Origin: Glandiceps talaboti
Lineage: Eukaryota > Hemichordata > Enteropneusta > Spengelidae
Assembly: GCF_964340395.1 (NCBI RefSeq)
Contig: NC_135563.1
Coordinates: forward strand, 434,001 to 498,000
Reading direction: 5' to 3'
Length of the DNA: 64,000 bases
Shown here: positions 56,201 to 64,000 of the stretch, piece by piece
How positions within the stretch are numbered: position 1 is the stretch's first letter
How the letters are laid out: every line of letters starts with the position of its first letter
Translations under genes and position numbers: made by a program
Notes under the pieces: model-generated
Databases searched by the model: none
What the model was told of the DNA's origin: nothing
Seen by the model: the letters and a program-made list of their open reading frames with translations, nothing else

Positions 56201-59200
56201 GTTGAAATCAGTCTGAGTCTCAATGACTTCATCATTGGACAGGTTCAAATCAGTCTTAGTCTCAATGACTTCATCATTGGACAGGTTCAAATCAGTATTA
56301 GTCTCAATGACTTCATCATTGGACAGGTTCAAATCAGTCAATCTCAATGACTTCATCATTGGACAGGTTCAAATCAGTCTGAGTCTCAATGACTTCATCA
56401 TTGGACAGGTTCAAATCAGTCTGAGTCTCAATGACTTCATCATTGGACAGGTTCAAATCAGTCTGAGTCTCAATGACTTCATCATTGGACAGGTTCAAAT
56501 CAGTCTGAGTCTCAATGACTTCATCATTGGACAGGTTCAAATCAGTCTGAGTCTCAATGACTTCATCATTGGACAGGTTCAAATCAGTCTGAGTCTCAAT
56601 GACTTCATCATTGGACAGTTTGAAATCAGTCTTAGTCTCAATGACTTCATCATTGGACAGGTTCAAATCAGTCTTAGTCTCAATGACTTCATCATTGGAC
56701 AGGTTGAAATCAGTCTTAGTCGCAATGACTTCATCATTGGACAGGTTCAAATCAGTCTTAGTCTCAATGACTTCATCATTGGACAGGTTCAAATCAGTCA
56801 ATCTCAATGACTTCATCATTGGACAGGTTCAAATCAGTCTGAGTCGCAATGACTTCATCATTGGACAGGTTCAAATCAGTCTTAATCTCAATGACTTCAT
56901 CATTGGACAGGTTCAAATCAGTCTGAGTCTCAATGACTTCATCATTGGACAGGTTGAAATCAGTCTTAGTCTCAATGACTTCATCATTGGACAGGTTCAA
57001 ATCAGTCAATCTCAATGACTTCATCATTGGACAGGTTCAGATCAGTCTTAGTCTCAATGACTTCATCATTGGACAGGTTCAAATCAGTCTTAATCTCAAT
57101 GACTTCATCATTGGACAGGTTCAGATCAGTCTTAATCTCAATGACTTCATCATTGGACAGGTTCAAATCAGTCTGAGTCTCAATGACTTCATCATTGCAC
57201 AGGTTCAGATCAGTCTTAATCTCAATGACTTCATCATTGGACAGGTTCAAACCAGTCTGAGTCTCAATGACTTCATCATTGGACAGGTTCAGATCAGTTT
57301 TAATCTCAATGACTTCATCATTAGACAGGTTCAGATCAGTCTGATTCTCAATGACTTCATCATTGGACAGGTTCAAATCAGTCAATCTCAATGACTTCAT
57401 CATTGGACAGGTTGAAATCAGTCTTAGTCTCAATGACTTCATCATTGGACAGGTTCAAATCAGTCAATCTCAATGACTTCATCATTGGACAGGTTCAAAT
57501 CAGTCTGAGTCTCAATGACTTCATCATTGGACAGGTTGAAATCAGTCTGAGTCTCAATGACTTCATCATTGGACAGGTTCAAATCAGTCTTAGTCTCAAT
57601 GACTTCATCATTGGACAGGTTCAAATCAGTCAATCTCAATGACTTCATCATTGGACAGTTCAAATCAGTCAATCTCAATGACTTCATCATTGGACAGGTT
57701 CAAATCAGTCTGAGTCTCAATGACTTCATCATTGGACAGGTTCAAATCAGTCTGAGTCTCAATGACTTCATCATTGGACAGGTTCAAATCAGTCAATCTC
57801 AATGACTTCATCATTGGACAGGTTCAGATCAGTCTGAGTCTCAATGACTTCATCATTGGACAGGTTCAAATCAGTCTGAGTCTCAATGACTTCATCATTG
57901 GACAGGTTCAAATCAGTCAATCTCAATGACTTCATCATTGGACAGGTTGAAATGAGTCTAAGTCTCAATGACTTCATCATTGGACAGGTTCAAATCAGTC
58001 AATCTCAATGACTTCATCATTGGACAGGTTCAAATCAGTCTGAGTCTCAATGACTTCATCATTGGACAGGTTCAAATCAGTCAATCTCAATGACTTCATC
58101 ATTGGACAGGTTCAGATCAGTCTGAGTCTCAATGACTTCATCATTAGACAGGTTCAAATCAGTCAATCTCAATGACTTCATCATTGGACAGGTTCAAATC
58201 AGTCTGAGTCTCAATGACTTCATCATTGGACAGGTTGAAATCAGTCTTAGTTTCATGCATGGCTTCATCATTAGACAGGTTCAGATCAGTCTTAGTCTCA
58301 ATGACTTCATCATTGGACAGGTTCAAATCAGTCAATCTCAATGACTTCATCATTGGACAGGTTCAAATCAGTCTTAGTCTCAATGACTTCATCATTGGAC
58401 AGGTTCAAATCAGTGTGAGTCTCAATGACTTCATCATTGGACAGGTTCAGATCAGTCTGAGTCTCAATGACTTCATCATTAGACAGGTTCAGATCAGTCT
58501 GAGTCTCAATGACTTCATCATTGGACAGGTTCAAATCAGTCAATCTCAATGACTTCATCATTGGACAGGTTCAAATCAGTCTGAGTCTCAATGACTTCAT
58601 CATTGGACAGGTTCAAATCAGTCAATCTCAATGACTTCATCATTGGACAGGTTCAAATCAGTCTGAGTCTCAATGACTTCATCATTGGACAGGTTCAAAT
58701 CAGTCAATCTCAATGACTTCATCATTGGACAGGTTCAAATCAGTCAATCTCAATGACTTCATCATTGGACAGGTTCAAATCAGTCAATCTCAATGACTTC
58801 ATCATTGGACAGGTTCAAACCAGTCTGAGTCTCAATGACTTCATCATTGGACAGGTTCAGATCAGTTTTAATCTCAATGACTTCATCATTAGACAGGTTC
58901 AGATCAGTCTGATTCTCAATGACTTCATCATTGGACAGGTTCAAATCAGTCAATCTCAATGACTTCATCATTGGACAGGTTGAAATCAGTCTTAGTCTCA
59001 ATGACTTCATCATTGGACAGGTTCAAATCAGTCAATCTCAATGACTTCATCATTGGACAGGTTCAAATCAGTCTGAGTCTCAATGACTTCATCATTGGAC
59101 AGGTTGAAATCAGTCTGAGTCTCAATGACTTCATCATTGGACAGGTTCAAATCAGTCTTAGTCTCAATGACTTCATCATTGGACAGGTTCAAATCAGTCA

Positions 59201-61038
59201 ATCTCAATGACTTCATCATTGGACAGGTTCAAATCAGTCAATCTCAATGACTTCATCATTGGACAGGTTCAAATCAGTCTGAGTCTCAATGACTTCATCA
59301 TTGGACAGGTTCAAATCAGTCTGAGTCTCAATGACTTCATCATTGGACAGGTTCAAATCAGTCAATCTCAATGACTTCATCATTGGACAGGTTCAAATCA
59401 GTCTGAATCTCAATGACTTCATCATTGGACAGGTTGAAATGAGTCTGAGTCTCAATGACTTCATCATTGGACAGGTTCAAATCAGTCAATCTCAATGACT
59501 TCATCATTGGACAGGTTGAAATGAGTCTGAGTCTCAATGACTTCATCATTGGACAGGTTCAAATCAGTCAATCTCAATGACTTCATCATTGGACAGGTTC
59601 AAATCAGTCTGAGTCTCAATGACTTCATCATTGGACAGGTTGAAATCAGTCTGAGTCTCAATGACTTCATCATTGGACAGGTTCAAATCAGTCAATCTCA
59701 ATGACTTCATCATTGGACAGGTTCAAATCAGTCAATCTCAATGACTTCATCATTGGACAGGTTCAGATCAGTCTGAGTCTCAATTACTTCATCATTAGAC
59801 AGGTTCAAATCAGTCAATCTCAATGACTTCATCATTGGACAGGTTCAAATCAGTCTGAGTCTCAATGACTTCATCATTGGACAGGTTGAAATCAGTCTTA
59901 GTTTCATGCATGGCTTCATCATTAGACAGGTTCAGATCAGTCTTAGTCTCAATGACTTCATCATTGGACAGGTTCAAATCAGTCAATCTCAATGACTTCA
60001 TCATTGGACAGGTTCAAATCAGTCTTAGTCTCAATGACTTCATCATTGGACAGGTTCAAATCAGTGTGAGTCTCAATGACTTCATCATTAGACAGGTTCA
60101 GATCAGTCTGAGTCTCAATGACTTCATCATTGGACAGGTTCAAATCAGTCAATCTCAATGACTTCATCATTGGACAGGTTCAAATCAGTCTGAGTCTCAA
60201 TGACTTCATCATTGGACAGGTTCAAATCAGTCAATCTCAATGACTTCATCATTGGACAGGTTCAAATCAGTCTGAGTCTCAATGACTTCATCATTGGACA
60301 GGTTGAAATGAGTCTGAGTCTCAATGACTTCATCATTGGACAGGTTCAAATCAGTCAATCTCAATGACTTCATCATTGGACAGGTTCAAATCAGTCAATC
60401 TCAATGACTTCATCATTGGACAGGTTCAGATCAGTCTGAGTCTCAATGACTTCATCATTAGACAGGTTCAAATCAGTCAATCTCAATGACTTCATCATTG
60501 GACAGGTTCAAATCAGTCTGAGTCTCAATGACTTCATCATTGGACAGGTTGAAATCAGTCTTAGTTTCATGCATGGCTTCATCATTAGACAGGTTCAGAT
60601 CAGTCTGAGTCTCAATGACTTCATCATTGGACAGGTTCAAATCAGTCAATCTCAATGACTTCATCATTGGACAGGTTCAAATCAGTCTTAGTCTCAATGA
60701 CTTCATCATTGGACAGGTTCAAATCAGTGTGAGTCTCAATGACTTCATCATTGGACAGGTTCAGATCAGTCTGAGTCTCAATGACTTCATCATTAGACAG
60801 GTTCAGATCAGTCTGAGTCTCAATGACTTCATCATTGGACAGGTTCAGATCAGTCTGAGTCTCAATGACTTCATCATTGGACAGGTTCAGATCAGTCTGA
60901 GTCTCAATGACCTCATCATTAGACAAGTTCAGATCAGCCTGAGTCTCAATGACTTCATTATTTGAGACAGGTTCAGATCAGTCTGAGTCTCAATGACTTC
61001 ATCATTTTAGACAGGTTCAGATCAGTCTTCAGACTTCA
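50215..61038 (+). repeat. 10.8-kb 40/42-bp satellite with higher-order repeats, ~260 copies
   Basis: Unit GACTTCATCATTGGACAGGT plus TCAAATCAGT plus CTGAGTCTCAAT (42 bp) or CAATCTCAAT (40 bp). Variants: TTAATCTC, TTAGTCTC, TGATTCTC, CAGATCAGT, TTGAAATC, ATTAGACAGG. The 42-bp units keep both strands open; each 40-bp unit shifts frame. Blocks repeat as higher-order units: 51205-52656, 52657-53816 and 53817 to about 55200 are copies, the middle one 292 bp shorter. A TTTCATGCATGG variant marks copies at 58250, 59901 and 60563. Located wholly in one JAKMIP intron, ending about 107 bp before the next exon. Confidence 0.95.
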
Positions 61039-61145
61039 TCATTAACCATACTAAGCTTTTGTTTGTATATTTATAAATTGTGTTCTGTTTTAACACTAAT
61101 CTACAGGAAGGTTAGTGTTAACAAGTTAAGTGACTTATTTTGCAG

Positions 61146-61202
61146 GTGGCAGAGACTAACGGACATTATTTACAAATTGCTGTAACTGAGGAAGGCTTTA
61201 CA
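61146..61202 (+). CDS. jakmip: JAKMIP exon (short, 19 codons)
   Basis: Acceptor ttttgcag before 61146, donor gtaaga after 61202, phase 0 and 57 bp. The peptide includes LQIAVTEEGFT, which fits the vertebrate segment LQLFCHQEGV just before the DVNVSELMKKLD block. That block should begin in the next exon, beyond the window or missed. Short length lowers certainty, but phase, splice sites and position agree. Confidence 0.72.
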
Positions 61203-61420
61203 GTAAGAAAACAAGACAAATTATACATTGTAGAATATGTAATATATGTTCTAGTTTAGTAGTTGGTGGTCCCTTTGTCTTGTTTTTTGTGTTGGTGCAG
61301 TCCTGTTTTTATTAAAATAATCCTATGGATGAAATTCATTGTGTTGATATTTTGAACTCTGTATGTGTGGCTATATTTTTGTCCATGCTACAAAGAACTA
61401 GTCTATATGTTAACTGGTCC
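61203..61420. other. Unassigned intron
   Basis: No feature recognised. Confidence 0.5.
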
Positions 61421-61603
61421 ACATCCATGGTTGTATGACGAGCCTCTAGTACATGTACTCATTCTACATCCATGGTTGTATGACTAGGCTCTCGTACATG
61501 TACTCATTCTACATCCATGGTTGTATGACTAGCCTCTAGTACATGTACTCATTCTACATCCATGGTTGTATGACTAGCCTCTAGTACATGTACTCATTCT
61601 ACA
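61421..61603 (+). repeat. 45-bp tandem repeat, 4 copies
   Basis: Unit CTACATCCATGGTTGTATGA plus CTAGCCTCTAGTACATGTAC plus TCATT, nearly identical copies. Confidence 0.93.
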
Positions 61604-62139
61604 ATCAGCTTGTTATTCAGAATCCTATATCAACTGGATAATACAATTTGAAAATATCCCTAAAAGCTAATTGGTCATAACAGGGAGTGATTATATTGCA
61701 TCAGACAGATTTCATATTCAAATGAAGTCATTATGTAAATGAAACCCATAACTGTGATGAACACAGTACACAACAAATTAATAGTAATAATGTACAATAT
61801 CATGCAATTTACATGTCAATGCAGTCTTTGTTTTCATCAGCATTGGAATAATTCAGATTTGTTTTGTTAATGCCACTCAAACTGTTCAACACAATGAAAC
61901 ATCCATTCATTCAAAGTTTATGTACTTTACAGAATGTTTTTTGTATTGTAATATGTGTGTAACTTGGTTCATTTTTACAGAGCCCTATTTCAGTGGATAA
62001 TATTAACCAATACAATAGTTTATTTTACAAGTTTAGTTTTAGTCTACTAATTGATATGTTGCATGTAATATACCTAAGTTGGTAAATGTATTGATCAGTC
62101 TTAATCGCAACATTGCTTTGTCTTGTATTATACAAATAA
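61604..62139. other. Unassigned AT-rich intron
   Basis: No gene or element recognised. Confidence 0.5.
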
Positions 62140-62830
62140 AGGTGATACTAGAATGGTGTTGTTTTCATACCCCCACCACACACACATATTAATACAGTAC
62201 TGGTGATACTAGAATGGCATTGTTTTCTTAACACCACCCCACCCCTGCACACGCACGCGCACGCGCACACACACAGGTGATACTAGAATGGCATTGTTTT
62301 CATACCCCCACCCCACCCCACCCCACCACACACATACACAGGTGATACTAGAATGCTATTGTTTTCATACCCACCCCACCACACACATACACAGGTGATA
62401 CTAGAATGGCATTGTTTTCATATACCCCCACCCCACCCCACCCCACCACACACATACACAGGTGATACTTTAGAATGGCATTGTATTCATACCCCCCCCC
62501 CCCCACCCCACCACACACATACACAGGTGATACTAGAATGGCATTGTTTTCATACCCCCCACCCCACCCCACCCCACCACACACATACACAGGTGATACT
62601 AGAATGGCAGTTTTCATACCCCCACCCCACCACACACATACACAGGTGATACTAGAATGGCATTGTTTTCATACCCCCCACCCCACCACACACATACACA
62701 GGTGATACTAGAATGCTATTGTTTTCAACCCCCCCCCCCCACCACACACATACACAGGTGATACTAGAATGGCATTGTTTTCATACCCCCCACCCCACCA
62801 CACACATACACAGGTGATACTAGAATTGCA
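62140..62830 (+). repeat. ~55-65-bp tandem repeat, about 12 copies
   Basis: Unit GGTGATACTAGAATGGCATT plus GTTTTCATACCCCCACCCCA plus CCACACACATACACA. Length varies through the C-rich ACCCC part and CA repeats; some copies have GCTATT or miss bases. Frames on both strands are repeat artefacts. Confidence 0.92.
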
Positions 62831-62924
62831 TTGTTTTTATTACCCTATCCCCACCAAACCTTAGTTTAATTTTTCTCATTGTATACATGTATATTGTTTC
62901 TGGCTTATTGAGTGTATTTCATTT

Positions 62925-63204
62925 AACCCCCCCCCCCCCCCCCCCCCCCCTCCAATGGGCTCCATCTGTCTGTCCGTCCGGATTCATTTCTTGGACATTC
63001 ATTGACTGATTTCTTCCAAACTTAGTAAATGGATAATGAACATATCCATATCAATTTGCTTTGGGATATGATGCAGTTTAGCCAACTTAGAGCCATTTTC
63101 ATTTGTTAACATGTCATTCGTCATTATATTGTCATAGGTGTAAAAAATATGAATTTGGTCAAAAACTTAAATCTCAGAAAATACTGTCAATGAGACTAAA
63201 AATA
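62925..63204 (+). repeat. Poly-C tract and family D start
   Basis: About 24 C from 62927, then CCAATGGGCTCCATCTGTCTGTCCGTCCGG (key words GGCTCCATCTGTCTG), as in 4150-4190. Tail resembles family C body. Confidence 0.55.
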
Positions 63205-63560
63205 TTGACTCAGTGATATTGTTGACTGAAGTGTGATCTGGTAAGACATCTTTTTGAGGGTTACTGGGGTTATAGAGTGGAAAATATCTGAAATAGAGTC
63301 TTCTGGTTTGAGTTTTCAAGTATCAGTTTGTTGTAGTATGTTTGCTTTGCTTTCTGTAGGAGTTGATGTACATATTTGCCTTTCTCAAAGAAAATTTGTT
63401 TGTGAACTTCTAGTTTTGTGTTGCGCCATTGACGTTCAGCTGATCTTCGTCTCTTTTTTGCTTCATCAATCTCAGATGTATACCATTTAGTATTAGGCTT
63501 TACTGTAATTGTACATTGCTTTAAGGGTGCATGTTTATCCAGAATCTCTGAGAGATCAGT
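63205..63560 (-). pseudogene. CR1/L2-like LINE fragment between endonuclease and reverse transcriptase
   Basis: Minus-strand translation gives LDKHAPLKQCTITVKPNTKW, then YTSEIDEAKKRRRSAERQWR and VHKQIFFEKGKYVHQLLQKA, the linker typical of L2/CR1 ORF2 just before the palm domain. After a frame change, PSNPQKDVLPDHTSVNNITE continues the same linker. Neither catalytic domain is present. Family C-like text flanks both sides, so it probably inserted in that repeat. Confidence 0.8.
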
Positions 63561-64000
63561 GATACTAGGGCTAAAAATGTGTCTTTTGGTCAAAAATCTA
63601 TCAGAATTCCAAAACTACGGCAGAGATTGGGCTGAAATTTGTAAGCATTTTCTTAGGGGTGTTTTGATTAAGAATTTGTCATGAAAAGATGATACCATCA
63701 GTCATATGCAAATTAGGTCTAAAATGTGTCCTTTTTGTAAAAAATCTATCATTCCAAAATTACTGAGCCGGTTTGGTTGAAATTAAATGAGGATGCATCT
63801 TGGGGTGTGCAGATGAAGATATATTTACAACATGATGATCCCATCAACGATATGCAAATTAGGTCTAAAAGTCTCAATTTTGGTTTTAAAAAAAACTTGG
63901 TGGGGATGTTCGTGGAGATGTTATTCTGCAGTTACTAGTACAAAGTTCAAAACACAACTGGCTCTAGCAATCGTGACCACACCCTTAGCAACAGTGAAAT
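63561..64000 (+). mobile_element. Family C fragment, cut by window end
   Basis: Body blocks AATGTGTCTTTTGGTCAAAA, CCAAAACTAC, ATATGCAAATTAGGTCTAAA and AGCAATCGTGACCACACCCTTAGCAACAG in family C order; continues past the window. Confidence 0.65.

Larger units (their letters stand above)
3833..61202 (+). other. jakmip: JAKMIP-family gene, middle part (eight exons)
   Basis: Eight exons on the plus strand read in one order and one phase and follow the vertebrate JAKMIP1/2/3 protein from its central coiled coil to just past the KDQNELLEFR block. JAKMIPs are cytoplasmic coiled-coil proteins that bind microtubules, Janus kinases and, in neurons, GABA-B receptor or RNA-transport partners (known for vertebrates; inferred here). 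Every exon is flanked by AG and GT and is a multiple of three. Introns are about 7.2, 2.1, 15.5, 6.4, 2.5, 10.9 and 11.4 kb and almost wholly repeats. No start codon, promoter or poly-A site of the gene lies in the window. A small exon could be missed between 13590 and 29052, where vertebrate proteins have extra coiled-coil residues. Confidence 0.85.

Noticed and set aside
50215-61038. Dozens of 60-195-codon frames on both strands (NDFIIGQVQISLSL / NLSNDEVIETQTDL repeats)
   Set aside because: A 42-bp monomer without stops in either direction makes these automatically; 40-bp monomers break them. Lies within an intron of a real gene.
62348-62705. Frames of 76-98 codons on both strands
   Set aside because: Products of the ~60-bp C/CA-rich tandem repeat.

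Overview
The window is animal nuclear DNA: AT-rich, with short exons bounded by GT-AG splice sites and very long introns packed with mobile elements and satellites. No bacterial-type operons, rRNA or tRNA genes were recognised. The one host gene is a plus-strand homologue of the JAKMIP family (Janus kinase and microtubule-interacting proteins, long coiled-coil proteins). The repeat content and moderate similarity to vertebrate JAKMIPs point to an invertebrate bilaterian, probably marine (hemichordate, amphioxus or mollusc would all fit); the species cannot be fixed from the sequence.

Eight JAKMIP exons are visible: 3833-4045, 11257-11379, 13459-13590, 29052-29231, 35611-35913, 38461-38607, 49484-49705 and 61146-61202. 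All are multiples of three and start and end in phase 0. Together they encode 459 residues of the middle of the protein; the N-terminal exons lie to the left and the C-terminal exons to the right of the window. Exons are about 2% of the sequence.

The introns hold: (1) three dispersed repeat families, called here A, B and C, which are unrelated in sequence but share one end plan (T-rich flank, AG, a terminal hairpin opening with a ~10-nt repeat, a body that often carries satellites, an inverted copy of the 10-nt repeat, then a second small hairpin). This resembles non-autonomous Helentron-like rolling-circle elements; (2) pieces of CR1/L2-like non-LTR retrotransposons (5792-6087, 12480-12925, 16440-17815, 63205-63560); (3) a decayed piggyBac with TTAA duplications (39044-40167), a 541-bp long-TIR element (47224-47764) and a 1.5-kb CAGGG-ended DNA element (30716-32229); (4) many tandem arrays, the largest a 10.8-kb 40/42-bp satellite with higher-order structure (50215-61038).

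Left to right: 1-7.4 kb is a tandem duplication of a 5,073-bp segment whose first copy later lost 3,362 bp, including the duplicate exon. 7.3-16 kb is satellites plus two exons. 16-29 kb is nested LINE and family A/B/C copies. 29-41 kb holds four exons among DNA transposons. 41-50 kb is a large composite family B element and one exon. 50-61 kb is the giant satellite, and 61-64 kb the last visible exon and more repeats. Long open frames inside satellites are treated as by-products of repeat length, not genes.
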